This document shows, in pieces, positions 1 to 8,891 of a stretch of DNA of 64,000 bases (positions within the stretch are counted from its first letter, which is position 1; each line of letters opens with the position of its first letter). The stretch is from Clostridia bacterium (GTDB lineage: Bacteria; Bacillota; Clostridia; Oscillospirales; Acutalibacteraceae), in assembly GCA_017473165.1 (NCBI GenBank), contig JAFUNA010000014.1:186001-250000 (forward strand). The letters run 5' to 3'. The position numbers and the translations under genes are program-made. The notes under the pieces were generated by a model that saw only the letters and a list, made by a program, of their open reading frames with translations, searched no databases and was not told the DNA's origin.

Positions 1-180
1 TTCTTTGATGAGGTCATAATCGGGATCAAGATGGCAGACGCCCTTCATGAAACCGTCAATTTTTTCTTCCGCAACGGGAACTTCCTTGTCAAAATATGCC
101 GTGGGATCCCAGACAATCATTGATGCAAGAGGAGTGATAACGGCAAGGAAAAAGCCGATAATTTTGAATAAAATTGTCAT
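1..180 (-). CDS. membrane-anchored hypothetical protein, N-terminal 60 codons (cut by window edge)
   Basis: An open frame begins with ATG at 180 and runs off the left edge of the window. A strong Shine-Dalgarno (AAAGGAG) lies about 9 nt upstream. The visible part starts with a hydrophobic stretch of about 20 residues (MTILFKIIGFFLAVITPLAS), typical of an uncleaved signal anchor, followed by an acidic soluble region. No family was recognised; the remainder lies outside the window. The gene is too short inside the window to appear among long ORFs. The start is well supported; function is unknown. Confidence 0.6.
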   Translation of the reverse strand, partial: MTILFKIIGFFLAVITPLASMIVWDPTAYFDKEVPVAEEKIDGFMKGVCHLDPDYDLIKE

Positions 181-299
181 TATTATTCTCTCCTTTTATT
201 TAATGATATAATTTTAACACAGCAAATCCGCCAATTCAATCAATTTTGAACGGCGGATTTATTTTTGGAATTATTTACAATTAATTTAATTCTTTTTTG

Positions 300-1271
300 T
301 TAATTTGTAACAGATGCTTTTATCACCTTTTCGGCAATCGCATGAAGCTGATCCATGGTTTCGAGTGCACCGATTTCCTGCCTTAATGCAGCTGCTCCTC
401 TGACGCCTTTTATATACCAGCCCGAATGCTTGCGGGCTTCACGCATACCGATGTAATCGCCCTTATATTCGCAGAGCTTTGAAATGTGGCGAATCATGAT
501 TTCCATTCTTTCTTCAATGGGAGGCTCGGGAATAATTATTCCGCTTTCAAGGTAGGTGTTCACACGGTCAAAGAGCCACGGTGCACCCAATGCTCCCCTG
601 CCAATCATAATAAAATCGCAGCCTGTTGTTTCGTACATATTCTTTGCCGATTCGGGGTCAACGATATCGCCGTTGCCGATAACGGGCACGCTGACTGCAT
701 CCTTGACCTGCTTGATTATGTCGAGATTCACGGGCGGAGCATACATCTGCTTTCTTGTCCTGCCGTGAACGGTAATTGCCGCCGCACCCGCACTTTCAAG
801 AAGCTTTGCCATATGAACTGCATTGATGTTATTTTCGTCCCAGCCCGAACGGATTTTGACAGTCACGGGCAGGTCGATTGCCTTAACGCAGGCTTCGGTT
901 ATCCTTGCGGCAAGGTCGGGGTCTTTCATGAGTGCCGAGCCTCCGCCGTTACCCGCAATCTTCGGAGCGGGGCAGCCCATGTTGATATCAACCGCCTGAC
1001 AGCCCGTTGCAGCGGCTTTTTTTGCAGCTTCAGCCATTGTTTGAGGGTCGCAGCCGAAAATCTGCACCGCCGCAGGCTTTTCGGTTTCGCCGAGCATCAT
1101 GAGCGAATCCGACTTGCGGTCATGCATGGTCAGACCCTTTGAGCTGACCATTTCGGTTACAACATAAGCCGCACCGAATTCAATGCAAAGCTCACGGCAC
1201 GCTCTGTCCGCAACTCCCGCCATGGGAGCAAGCGCCGCATATCCTTTTATTTCAAAGTTTCCTATTTTCAT
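300..1271 (-). CDS. dus: tRNA-dihydrouridine synthase (Dus family)
   Basis: 323-residue FMN enzyme that reduces specific uridines of tRNA to dihydrouridine with NADPH. The start at 1271 (MKIGNFEIKG) is preferred over the longer frame because GGAG lies 7 nt upstream. The N-terminal barrel opens with the family motif LAPMAGVAD, the active-site loop NMGCPAPKI supplies the catalytic Cys, and phosphate-binding segments VKIRSGW, GNGDI and MIGRGALG follow. The length is normal for DusB-like proteins of Firmicutes, where the gene often lies in housekeeping clusters. It sits 13 nt after the stop of the preceding small gene (1285-1743), so the two may be co-transcribed. Family assignment is secure; which uridine is modified is not shown. 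Confidence 0.93.
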   Translation of the reverse strand: MKIGNFEIKGYAALAPMAGVADRACRELCIEFGAAYVVTEMVSSKGLTMHDRKSDSLMMLGETEKPAAVQIFGCDPQTMAEAAKKAAATGCQAVDINMGCPAPKIAGNGGGSALMKDPDLAARITEACVKAIDLPVTVKIRSGWDENNINAVHMAKLLESAGAAAITVHGRTRKQMYAPPVNLDIIKQVKDAVSVPVIGNGDIVDPESAKNMYETTGCDFIMIGRGALGAPWLFDRVNTYLESGIIIPEPPIEERMEIMIRHISKLCEYKGDYIGMREARKHSGWYIKGVRGAAALRQEIGALETMDQLHAIAEKVIKASVTN

Positions 1272-1284
1272 TGAGTTCTCCATA

Positions 1285-1743
1285 TTAAACACCGAAATAA
1301 CAATCAGAGTGTTCTTCACCTGTTATTTCAATTTTACCTGTTGTATTCTTTTTCGCAAACTCTATAGCATTGTTAAGAACAACGTCATTTTTGCTGTAAA
1401 CCGTAAACATATAAGTATCAACAACAAAAACCGCAATTTCACATTTACTTTCAAGATATTTTTTAAATGTACCGTCTGATTCTTCAATATCTTTTTCACT
1501 TTTATACCCTTCAAGAGCAATCCAAATCATCATTACATCGCAATCGAGTTCATCCAAAATCTTTTTGCCGCCTGTAATTTGGTTTCTTTCAAGGATATTC
1601 TGCAGATTCGACCTATTATAAAAATCAGATTCGGTGATTTTCCAAACATACTTTTCAACATCAATCGCTTTCAGAAGCTCTTTGAATTTTCTTGATGAAA
1701 TATCATAATCTTTTTCAACATGAAACATAACACCGTAAGCCAC
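1285..1743 (-). CDS. hypothetical protein, possibly DUF2691-like
   Basis: 152 residues, soluble, no signal peptide or membrane segment. The frame starts MAYGVMFHVEK, has alternating charged and hydrophobic segments and ends GEEHSDCYFGV. The N-terminal pattern (short beta strand, then a Leu/Lys helix, then a Trp-containing strand) reminded me of DUF2691 proteins of Bacillus, but this is recall of a pattern, not a search result. The ATG is preceded by GAGGTGATTTA, a plausible ribosome binding site. It is followed closely by dus on the same strand. No function can be assigned. Confidence 0.6.
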   Translation of the reverse strand: MAYGVMFHVEKDYDISSRKFKELLKAIDVEKYVWKITESDFYNRSNLQNILERNQITGGKKILDELDCDVMMIWIALEGYKSEKDIEESDGTFKKYLESKCEIAVFVVDTYMFTVYSKNDVVLNNAIEFAKKNTTGKIEITGEEHSDCYFGV

Positions 1744-1849
1744 TAAATCACCTCAAATACCGATTTTATAATGACGGGACGGGCAATCTGTACCCTATAA
1801 TTTCATATGTTACCATTTAATTAAATTATTTTCAATAATTTTCACAAAA

Positions 1850-1880
1850 TTGCTGAAATTTACAAAATATATGTTATAAT
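1850..1880 (+). promoter_or_regulatory. extended -10 promoter of polA
   Basis: TATAAT at 1875-1880 is preceded by TGT, giving the extended -10 form TGnTATAAT. The -35 is weak (TTGCTG at 1850-1855, 19 nt away). Transcription would start about 14 nt before the polA ATG at 1901, whose ribosome binding site is GAGGTG. Confidence 0.5.
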
Positions 1881-1900
1881 GTAATATGAGGTGATTTGGA

Positions 1901-4471
1901 ATGAAACTTTTAGCCCTTGACGGCAACAGCATTCTTAACCGTGCGTTTTACGGAATCAAGCTGCTTACAACCAAAGACGGTACTAAATTCACAAACGGAA
2001 TCTACGGATTTCTCAATATACTTTTAAAACTTAAGGAAGAGGTTTCTCCCGATGCGGTGGCAATCGCTTTTGACGTTAAAGCTCCCACCTTCCGCCACGA
2101 AATGTATTCGGGTTATAAGGCAAACAGAAAAGGTATGCCCCCCGAGCTTGCCCAGCAGATGCCGCCCCTTAAAGATTTGCTTTCGGCAATGGGCTACAAA
2201 ATTCTTGAAGCTCCCGGCTGGGAGGCAGACGACATTCTCGGCACCCTTGCGGCAAGCTGCGGCGGCGACGATTTCTGCTACATCGCAACGGGTGACCGTG
2301 ACTCGCTTCAGCTTGTGCGAAACAACGTTAATGTTCTGCTTGCATCAACAAAAATGGGCAGACCGCAGAGCGTTAAATATGACTGCGATAAAATTAAAGA
2401 GGAATATTTTGTCACTCCCGAGCAGATGATTGACATCAAGGCTCTCATGGGTGACACCTCCGACTGCATTCCCGGCGTTGCGGGCATCGGTCAGAAAACC
2501 GCACAGGATTTAATCAGCCGTTTCGGCTCAATTGATGAAATTTACAGAAATATCGATACAATTGACATCAAAAAAGGCGTTCACGACAAGCTCGTGAATG
2601 ACAAGGAAATGGCTTATTTAAGCCGTGACCTCGGCACAATCCGAACCAATGCTCCCGTTGACGGCGATTATTCGGCATATATTCCCGCCGACCCCGATGC
2701 ATTCAGAGTCACAAGCATTCTTGCTGAGCTTGAAATGTATAAAATGATTGAACGCCTTGACCTTAAAGCACCCGAGAAGAAAGAGGAAGAATGCAGTGAA
2801 GCCGTATGTGTCAACTGCTTTGAGCAGGAGGATTTGAAGCTCCTTTTCAATCTTCTCAAAAAATCGGGAAGTGCGTATTTCACCTTTGACAGCGGCGAAT
2901 TCCTTTTTGCAATGGAAAACGGAGTTGCAAAGGTAAGTGCCGAAAACGAAGGCTATGCCGCATTCTGCTCCGACTTCCTTTTTGAGCCCTCAATCAAAAA
3001 ATACACCCATAACGTAAAACAGCTTTATTCATTTTTCTATGACTACGGCAACGATATAGAAATCAACGGCATCTGCGGCGATGCAATGCTTTCGGCTTAC
3101 GTCATCAACCCCTCATCGGGTGCATATGACCTCAAAAGAATCATTGAGGAATACGCAAGCACGGAAATCCCCGAAGAAAACGAAGCCGCATTTTTCACCG
3201 CTCATCTGCCCAAGGCTTTTGAAAGAATGAACAAGCTCATCGACGAGCATAACCAGACCCGTCTGCTTGAAGAAATCGAGCTTCCGCTTGCAAGAGTGCT
3301 TGCTTCCATGGAGCGTGAAGGCTTCCTTGTTGATGCAGAGGGAATAGAAAAGTTCGGCAGCGATTTGCAGAAACGCATTGAAGTTCTTGTTACCGAAATC
3401 TATGATGAGGTCGGCTATGAATTCAATCTGAATTCTCCCAAACAGCTCGGCGAAGCTCTGTTTGTTAAAATGGGACTTCCCGCAAAGAAAAAGACAAAAA
3501 GCGGCTATTCCACCAACGCAGAAGTGCTTGAGGGGCTTGCAGCAGACTATCCCGTTGTTGCAAAAATCCTTGAATACAGAACTCTTGCAAAGCTTAAATC
3601 CACCTATTGCGAGGGTCTGCTCAAGGTTATCGGTTCCGACGGCAGAATTCATTCAAGCCTTAATCAGACCGAAACAAGAACGGGCAGAATTTCATCAACC
3701 GAGCCTAATCTCCAGAATATTCCCGTACGCTCCGAGCTCGGCAGGGAGATGAGAAAATTTTTCATGGCAAAAGACGGATGTGTTCTGGTTGATGCCGACT
3801 ATTCACAGATTGAGCTGCGTGTGCTCGCACACATGGCAAACGATAAAAACATGATAACCGCATTCAACAACGGTGACGATATCCACGCAATCACCGCCTC
3901 GCAGGTTTTCAATATGCCCCTCATGATGGTTACTCCCCTTATGAGAAGCCGTGCAAAGGCGGTTAACTTCGGCATTGTTTACGGCATCGGAGCATTCTCC
4001 CTTGCAAAGGATATCGGCGTTACCCGTGCCGAGGCAGACAGCTACATCAAGGGCTATCTTGCAAACTTCGGCGGCGTGCGTGACTATATGAAAGACGTTG
4101 TTGAAAAGGCAAAGGAAAAGGGCTATGTTGAAACCGTTTTCGCAAGACGCAGATACCTGCCCGAGCTCACTTCATCAAATGCAATGATGCGTGCATTCGG
4201 CGAGAGAGTTGCCCTCAATATGCCCATTCAGGGCACTGCGGCTGATATAATCAAAATTGCAATGATAAAAGTTTACGAAACTCTCAAAAAGCAATGCCTT
4301 AAAGCAAAGCTTATCATGCAGGTACACGACGAGCTGATTATCGAAGCTCCCGAAGAAGAAGCAAATATTGTTGCGGGCATCATCAAGCGTGAAATGGAAA
4401 ACGCAGTAAAGATGCGTGTAACCATGCAGGCGGATGTCGGCATCGGAAAAACTTGGTTTGAATCAAAGTAA
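1901..4471 (+). CDS. polA: DNA polymerase I
   Basis: 856-residue family A polymerase for Okazaki-fragment maturation and repair synthesis. Residues 1-290 are the 5'-3' flap exonuclease (LALDGNSILNRAFYGI, YKANRKGMPPEL, GWEADDILGT, LMGDTSDCIPGVAGIGQKTA). The middle domain (about 310-450) corresponds to the 3'-5' proofreading domain but lacks the acidic DxE metal-binding motif (FTFDSGEF is seen instead), so proofreading is probably lost, as in many Firmicutes PolA proteins. The polymerase domain is intact: motif A DADYSQIELR, the O-helix region RSRAKAVNFGIVYG, and motif C QVHDELI. The gene is first in a run with the phosphatase, rimI and tsaD on the plus strand. Confidence 0.97.
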   Translation: MKLLALDGNSILNRAFYGIKLLTTKDGTKFTNGIYGFLNILLKLKEEVSPDAVAIAFDVKAPTFRHEMYSGYKANRKGMPPELAQQMPPLKDLLSAMGYKILEAPGWEADDILGTLAASCGGDDFCYIATGDRDSLQLVRNNVNVLLASTKMGRPQSVKYDCDKIKEEYFVTPEQMIDIKALMGDTSDCIPGVAGIGQKTAQDLISRFGSIDEIYRNIDTIDIKKGVHDKLVNDKEMAYLSRDLGTIRTNAPVDGDYSAYIPADPDAFRVTSILAELEMYKMIERLDLKAPEKKEEECSEAVCVNCFEQEDLKLLFNLLKKSGSAYFTFDSGEFLFAMENGVAKVSAENEGYAAFCSDFLFEPSIKKYTHNVKQLYSFFYDYGNDIEINGICGDAMLSAYVINPSSGAYDLKRIIEEYASTEIPEENEAAFFTAHLPKAFERMNKLIDEHNQTRLLEEIELPLARVLASMEREGFLVDAEGIEKFGSDLQKRIEVLVTEIYDEVGYEFNLNSPKQLGEALFVKMGLPAKKKTKSGYSTNAEVLEGLAADYPVVAKILEYRTLAKLKSTYCEGLLKVIGSDGRIHSSLNQTETRTGRISSTEPNLQNIPVRSELGREMRKFFMAKDGCVLVDADYSQIELRVLAHMANDKNMITAFNNGDDIHAITASQVFNMPLMMVTPLMRSRAKAVNFGIVYGIGAFSLAKDIGVTRAEADSYIKGYLANFGGVRDYMKDVVEKAKEKGYVETVFARRRYLPELTSSNAMMRAFGERVALNMPIQGTAADIIKIAMIKVYETLKKQCLKAKLIMQVHDELIIEAPEEEANIVAGIIKREMENAVKMRVTMQADVGIGKTWFESK

Positions 4472-4481
4472 AGGGAAAATC

Positions 4482-4916
4482 ATGAAAATATTATTTGTGT
4501 GCACAGGAAACACCTGCCGCAGTCCAATGGCGGAGGGTATTTTCAAAAAACTTCTTTCAGATAAAAATATAACGGATATTGAATGCTCAAGTGCGGGGAT
4601 TTTTGCCATGACGGGAGATGAGGCTACGCCGAATTCCGTCAAAGCCTGCGAAAGATTCGGAGTTGATATCTCCGCCCACAGAGCAAGAAGAATAAACGAA
4701 TACATTCTCGACGAAACAGACAAATTTGTCTGCATGACAGCACAGCACGCTTCAAGCCTTTCGCTGTATGTTCCGCAGGAGAAAATAATCGTTCTCGGCG
4801 GCGGAATTCCCGATCCATTCGGCGGCGACCTTGAAACCTATATGATTTGTGCAAACTCTATTAAAAACGCCCTTGCTTTGCAATTTGACGAAATCGTTTC
4901 GGAGGCTTCGGAATGA
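4482..4916 (+). CDS. low-molecular-weight protein-tyrosine phosphatase
   Basis: 144 residues. The P-loop CTGNTCRS (Cys7 to Arg13, CX5R) at the extreme N-terminus and the late PDPFGG motif with the general-acid Asp define the LMW-PTP/arsenate reductase fold. In Firmicutes such enzymes dephosphorylate protein tyrosine or arginine (YwlE type); the subtype cannot be told here. The start at 4482 was chosen over 4434 because it places the P-loop at the usual residue 7 and does not overlap polA. The ribosome binding site is weak (AAAGGG). It begins 11 nt after polA, and its stop overlaps rimI by 4 nt, indicating translational coupling. Confidence 0.9.
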   Translation: MKILFVCTGNTCRSPMAEGIFKKLLSDKNITDIECSSAGIFAMTGDEATPNSVKACERFGVDISAHRARRINEYILDETDKFVCMTAQHASSLSLYVPQEKIIVLGGGIPDPFGGDLETYMICANSIKNALALQFDEIVSEASE

Positions 4917-5350
4917 ATTACGGAATTGTTGAAATGAACGCAGAGCATATTCCCGAAATTGCACGATTGGAAATCGTGTGTTTTTCCGAGCCGTGGAGTG
5001 AAAAATCGCTCTCGGAGGAGCTTGAAAACGAAAATTCTCATTTTCTTGCAGCAGTTTCGGATAATGTTCTCGGATATATCGGAGTTCAGGAAATCTGCGG
5101 CGAGGCGTACATTACAAACATTGCGGTTTTCGGCGAATACCGAAATTGCGGCATCGGCAGAGCTCTTCTCAAAGCTGCCTGCAACGGTGCAAAAGAAAGA
5201 AACTGTGAATTCATTACCCTTGAAGTGCGTGAAAGCAATTTTGCCGCTATCGCACTTTACGAATCCGAGGGTTTTGAAAAAGCAGGTTTGAGAAAAAATT
5301 TCTATTCCGACCCTTCGGAAAACGGAATAATATATACAAAGTATTTTTAA
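4913..5350 (+). CDS. rimI: ribosomal-protein-alanine N-acetyltransferase-like GNAT
   Basis: 145-residue GNAT enzyme using acetyl-CoA. Motif A is visible as VFGEYRNCGIGRALL and the C-terminal strand as LYESEGFEKAGLRKNFY, the characteristic RimI ending (AxxLYxxxGF). RimI acetylates the N-terminal Ala of ribosomal protein S18 in E. coli; Firmicutes homologues beside tsaD are annotated the same way, though their substrates may be broader. It starts at ATG 4913 inside the phosphatase stop codon (ATGA overlap) and lies 10 nt before tsaD, a classic tsaD neighbourhood. Confidence 0.9.
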   Translation: MNYGIVEMNAEHIPEIARLEIVCFSEPWSEKSLSEELENENSHFLAAVSDNVLGYIGVQEICGEAYITNIAVFGEYRNCGIGRALLKAACNGAKERNCEFITLEVRESNFAAIALYESEGFEKAGLRKNFYSDPSENGIIYTKYF

Positions 5351-5360
5351 GGTGATAAAC

Positions 5361-6368
5361 ATGAAAATCCTTGCAATTGAATCCTCCTGCGACGAAACGG
5401 CGGCTGCCGTTGTTGAGGACGGAAGAAAAGTTTTATCAAGCGTAATAGCTTCGCAGGTAAGCGAGCATATTATATACGGCGGCGTTGTGCCCGAAATTGC
5501 ATCAAGAATGCACGCACAGGCAATCAGCGGCGTTGTATCAAAAGCAATGAGCGATGCGGGTGTCGGTTATTCCGACCTTGACGCAATTGCCGTAACCTAT
5601 GCACCGGGTCTTATCGGTGCTTTGCTGGTCGGTGTTAACTTTGCAAAGGGACTTTCCTATTCAACGGGTCTGCCCCTTGTTCCCGTTCACCATCTGCGTT
5701 CACACATCGCCGCAAACTACATCACAACTCCCGACCTTGAGCCGCCGTTTCTCTGCCTTGTTGTTTCGGGCGGACACAGCCACATTGTTGCGGTTAACGA
5801 TTACACCGATTTTTCGATTATCGGCAGAACAAGAGATGATGCAGCGGGCGAATGCATGGACAAAGCCGCAAGAGCAATGGGACTTCCCTACCCCGGCGGC
5901 GTAAATCTTGACAAAATCAGCGTTAACGGTGATTCTTCTGTTTATAAGCTCCCCCATCCCCACGTTGAGGGCAGCGAATATGATTTCAGCTTTTCGGGGC
6001 TTAAAACAGCGGTTGTGAACATCATTCACAATTCAAAGCAAAAAGGAATTGAAATCAGCGTTCCCGATCTGGGTGCAAGCTGCATAGAAACCGTTGCCGA
6101 CTGCCTTGTCAACAACACCGTTAAGGCTGCCGAAGAATACGGCTTCACAAAAATCGCACTTGCAGGCGGTGTTTCCGCAAATTCCCGTTTGAGAACAAGA
6201 ATGAACAAGGTCTGTGCCGAAAAAGGCTGGCAGCTTTATATGCCCGATTTATCACTCTGCGGAGATAATGCGGCAATGGTCGGCGCACAGGGTTATTTTG
6301 AATTCAAAAAAGGAAATATTGCAGGATTAGACCTCAACGCCTTCGCAACAATGCCAATCGATGAGTAA
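5361..6368 (+). CDS. tsaD: tRNA N6-adenosine threonylcarbamoyltransferase
   Basis: 335 residues, the usual length. TsaD transfers the threonylcarbamoyl group to A37 of ANN-decoding tRNAs, together with TsaB, TsaE and TsaC. The sequence shows the ASKHA start ILAIESSCDETAAAVV, the metal-binding histidines H111 and H115 in HHLRSHIAANY, the conserved VSGGHSH segment, and the terminal CGDNAAMVG motif. The ATG at 5361 is preferred to the in-frame GTG at 5352 because AAGGTGATA lies at the right distance. It is the last gene of the polA-ptp-rimI-tsaD run; tsaB and tsaE are not in the window. Confidence 0.96.
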   Translation: MKILAIESSCDETAAAVVEDGRKVLSSVIASQVSEHIIYGGVVPEIASRMHAQAISGVVSKAMSDAGVGYSDLDAIAVTYAPGLIGALLVGVNFAKGLSYSTGLPLVPVHHLRSHIAANYITTPDLEPPFLCLVVSGGHSHIVAVNDYTDFSIIGRTRDDAAGECMDKAARAMGLPYPGGVNLDKISVNGDSSVYKLPHPHVEGSEYDFSFSGLKTAVVNIIHNSKQKGIEISVPDLGASCIETVADCLVNNTVKAAEEYGFTKIALAGGVSANSRLRTRMNKVCAEKGWQLYMPDLSLCGDNAAMVGAQGYFEFKKGNIAGLDLNAFATMPIDE

Positions 6369-6434
6369 AATCAGTAAAATTTATCGATAAAATGAATTTT
6401 CTGTAACACTTTTATGCAAAATTTGCCATTTATA

Positions 6435-6462
6435 TTGACTTTACAAAAAAGCATGATATAAT
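6435..6462 (+). promoter_or_regulatory. sigma-A promoter of pckG
   Basis: TTGACT (6435-6440), 16-nt spacer, then TATAAT (6457-6462) with an extended -10 TGA immediately upstream. A second TATAAT at 6463-6468 is too far from the -35. The start would be near 6470, giving a leader of about 110 nt before pckG. Confidence 0.75.
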
Positions 6463-6492
6463 TATAATGGGTTAGGTTAGAAAAGAGATTAA

Positions 6493-6514
6493 TTGTGACT
6501 GTCAACAGTCACAA
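6493..6514. promoter_or_regulatory. 22-bp perfect palindrome in pckG leader (operator candidate)
   Basis: Arms TTGTGACTGT (6493-6502) and ACAGTCACAA (6505-6514) are separated by CA. It lies about 25 nt downstream of the predicted transcription start, a roadblock or repressor position, or it could form a leader hairpin. The half-site resembles Crp/Fnr or Rex boxes (TGTGA...TCACA), but the spacing of 10 between these half-sites does not fit either consensus. The cognate regulator is unknown. Confidence 0.5.
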
Positions 6515-6581
6515 ATAAGGCTCTTTTATCCCCGTAAATTTGTTAAATTTTGTTGGTTTTCTGTAGAAAGGAGAAACTAAT

Positions 6582-8363
6582 ATGGAAAATATGACTTCCA
6601 ATAAGAGCGTTCTTTCTTGGATTAACGAAAAAGTTGAACTCGTTAAGCCCGAAAAGATCGTATGGATTGACGGCAGCGAAGAGCAGATTGAAGCTCTCCG
6701 TGCAGAAGCTTGCTCAACAGGCGAAATGATTAAGCTCAATCAGGAGCTTCTTCCCGACTGCTATCTTCACAGAACAGCTGTTAACGACGTTGCCCGTGTT
6801 GAAGGCAGAACCTTCATCTGCGCTCCCACAAAGGAAGAAGCAGGTCCCACAAACAACTGGATGGATCCCGCTGAAGCTTACGAAATGCTTTACGCTATCG
6901 CAAAGGACAGCTACAAGGGCAGAACAATGTATGTTATCCCCTATTCAATGGGTCCCGTCGGTTCAAAGTTCTCCAAAATCGGTATTGAGCTCACAGACTC
7001 AATCTACGTTGTTCTCAACATGGTTATCATGACAAGAGTAGGCAAGGATGTTCTTGAAGCTCTCGGCGACAGCGAGGACTGGGTTCGCGGTCTTCACTGC
7101 AAGTGCGAAATCGACGAAGAAAAGAGATATATCTGCCAGTTCCCCCAGGACAACACAATTATCTCCGTTAACTCCGGTTACGGCGGAAACGTTCTTCTCG
7201 GCAAAAAGTGCTTTGCACTCCGTATCGCTTCATATCAGGGCAAAAACGAAGGCTGGCAGGCAGAGCATATGCTCATCCTCGGCCTCCAGAAGCCCAACGG
7301 CGAAATCAAATATATCTGTGCTGCATTCCCTTCAGCTTGCGGCAAAACAAACCTTGCTATGCTCATTCCTCCCGAAGGATACTATAAGAACGGCTACCGT
7401 GTTTGGTGCGTAGGCGACGACATTTCATGGATCCGCAAGGGTGAAGACGGCAGGCTCTATGCCATCAACCCCGAAAACGGCTTCTTCGGCGTCGCTCCCG
7501 GCACAAACGAAAAGTCCAACCCCAACGCTCTTGCTTCAACAAGAAAGGGCACAATCTTCACAAACGTTGCTCACAACCTCGACAACAACACAGTTTGGTG
7601 GGAAGGTCTTGACAAGAATCCTCCCGCAAACGCAATCGAATGGAAGGGCAACCCCTGGAACGGTCAGGAAAGCGAAGAAAAGGGTGCTCATCCCAACAGC
7701 CGTTTCACAGCTCCCGCAAAGAACTGCCCCTGCATCAGCTCCGAGTTTGAAAATCCCAACGGTGTTCCCGTTTCGGCTATCGTATTCGGCGGCAGACGTG
7801 CAAAGCTTGCTCCCCTTGTTTATCAGTCAAGAAACTGGAACCACGGCGTATTCGTCGGTTCAATCATGGCTTCCGAAACAACAGCAGCAGCTTCGGGTGC
7901 AGTAGGCGTTGTTCGCCGTGACCCCATGGCAATGCTTCCCTTCTGCGGCTACAACATGGCTGATTACTGGCAGCATTGGATTGACATCGGTGCAGGTCTT
8001 GACCCCGAAAAGGCTCCCAAGATCTTCAACGTTAACTGGTTCCGTAAAGATGACGAAGGCAACTTCATGTGGCCCGGCTTCGGCGACAACCTTCGTGTTC
8101 TTGACTGGATTATCGACCGCTGCGAAGGCAAGGTAGACGCTGACGAAACAGCTATCGGCTACGTTCCCAAGGCAGAGGACATCAACCTTGAAGGCATCGA
8201 GGACGAAGTCAGCCCCGAACAGCTCAAGGAACTCCTCAGCGTTGACACAGCTCTCTGGAAAGACGAGGTTGCAGGCATTGAAGAATTCTACGGCAAGTTT
8301 GACAGACTTCCCGCAACTCTCAAGGCAGAGCTTGAAACTCTTAAGGAAAACATCACAAAATAA
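6582..8363 (+). CDS. pckG: phosphoenolpyruvate carboxykinase (GTP)
   Basis: 593 residues. It interconverts oxaloacetate + GTP with PEP + GDP + CO2. Fermentative anaerobes often run it in the carboxylating direction to make oxaloacetate. The kinase P-loop FPSACGKTNLAM (about residues 247-258) is the GTP-class form; ATP-class enzymes are shorter and have a different signature. Other class motifs are YVIPYSMGPVGSKFSKIGIE near residue 115 (substrate loop) and the late lid region with GRRAKLAPLVY. The start is fixed by AAAGGAGAAACTAAT before the ATG. The gene stands alone between its promoter and a strong terminator. Codon use looks strongly biased, fitting high expression. Confidence 0.97.
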   Translation: MENMTSNKSVLSWINEKVELVKPEKIVWIDGSEEQIEALRAEACSTGEMIKLNQELLPDCYLHRTAVNDVARVEGRTFICAPTKEEAGPTNNWMDPAEAYEMLYAIAKDSYKGRTMYVIPYSMGPVGSKFSKIGIELTDSIYVVLNMVIMTRVGKDVLEALGDSEDWVRGLHCKCEIDEEKRYICQFPQDNTIISVNSGYGGNVLLGKKCFALRIASYQGKNEGWQAEHMLILGLQKPNGEIKYICAAFPSACGKTNLAMLIPPEGYYKNGYRVWCVGDDISWIRKGEDGRLYAINPENGFFGVAPGTNEKSNPNALASTRKGTIFTNVAHNLDNNTVWWEGLDKNPPANAIEWKGNPWNGQESEEKGAHPNSRFTAPAKNCPCISSEFENPNGVPVSAIVFGGRRAKLAPLVYQSRNWNHGVFVGSIMASETTAAASGAVGVVRRDPMAMLPFCGYNMADYWQHWIDIGAGLDPEKAPKIFNVNWFRKDDEGNFMWPGFGDNLRVLDWIIDRCEGKVDADETAIGYVPKAEDINLEGIEDEVSPEQLKELLSVDTALWKDEVAGIEEFYGKFDRLPATLKAELETLKENITK

Positions 8364-8372
8364 GATAAATTT

Positions 8373-8405
8373 AACGGGTGCATTCAATGATGCACCCGTT
8401 TTTTA
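8373..8405 (+). terminator. intrinsic terminator of pckG
   Basis: Stem AACGGGTGCA / TGCACCCGTT around a short loop, followed by a run of T (TTTTTT). It overlaps the very end of the converging sigma-factor gene. Confidence 0.9.
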
Positions 8406-8891
8406 TGGCTTAAGTAAGCCTTCAAGCTTCTTTTTTGCAAGCTGAAGCCTTGTTCTTGCTCCGGACGGAGTAACTCCCAAAACTTCTGCAGTTTCCTTGC
8501 TGCCGAAACCTGCCCGTTTCATGTGCAAAACCGTGCGTTCATCGGCAGTAAGACTGTTCAATGCACAAATAATTTCAACCTTACGTTCAAGATCAAAATC
8601 ATTTCGGATTTCTTCAAGATATTCAAGAGACTCAATCGGTCTTGACGAAACCGCACGCAGATAGTCAACCTTTACATTACCTGCAAGTCTGAAAACCAGA
8701 GCCTTCGGATTCTCGATTATAACATCACCGTGAGAAAGAACATAAAGCCAAAGCTTAAGAAAAGTCTGCTGTGTTAAATCCTCTGATGTGTAAGTATCAA
8801 AGCTTTTTTTGAACCAGGCAAAAACCCGTTTAAAATATTCTTCGTATAACTCAAGATACTCCGACTCTTTCCTTGACTTATCCCATGTCAT
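8403..8891 (-). CDS. small sigma-70 family (ECF-like) RNA polymerase sigma factor
   Basis: 162 residues with two recognisable helical regions: region 2 (YEEYFKRVFAWFKKSF through DLTQQTFLKLW, with DYLRAV) and region 4 (LTADERTVLHMKRAGFGSKETAEVLGVTPSGARTRL, a helix-turn-helix). No sigma 1.1 or 3 region, as expected for ECF or ECF-like factors. The start codon overlaps the stop of the upstream 225-residue gene by 4 nt (ATGA), so the two are translationally coupled; the partner comes first, unlike most sigma/anti-sigma pairs. What it transcribes is unknown. Confidence 0.85.
   Translation of the reverse strand: MTWDKSRKESEYLELYEEYFKRVFAWFKKSFDTYTSEDLTQQTFLKLWLYVLSHGDVIIENPKALVFRLAGNVKVDYLRAVSSRPIESLEYLEEIRNDFDLERKVEIICALNSLTADERTVLHMKRAGFGSKETAEVLGVTPSGARTRLQLAKKKLEGLLKP

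Noticed and set aside
486..1142. Long frame opposite dus
   Set aside because: Shadow of dus codon bias on the opposite strand; Cys/His-rich translation without domain logic.
4838..5362. 174-codon frame opposite rimI
   Set aside because: Shadow of the phosphatase/rimI reading frames; no start signal.
6493..6514. Crp, Fnr or Rex binding site
   Set aside because: Half-site spacing (10 nt between TGTGA and TCACA) does not match any of these consensus sites.
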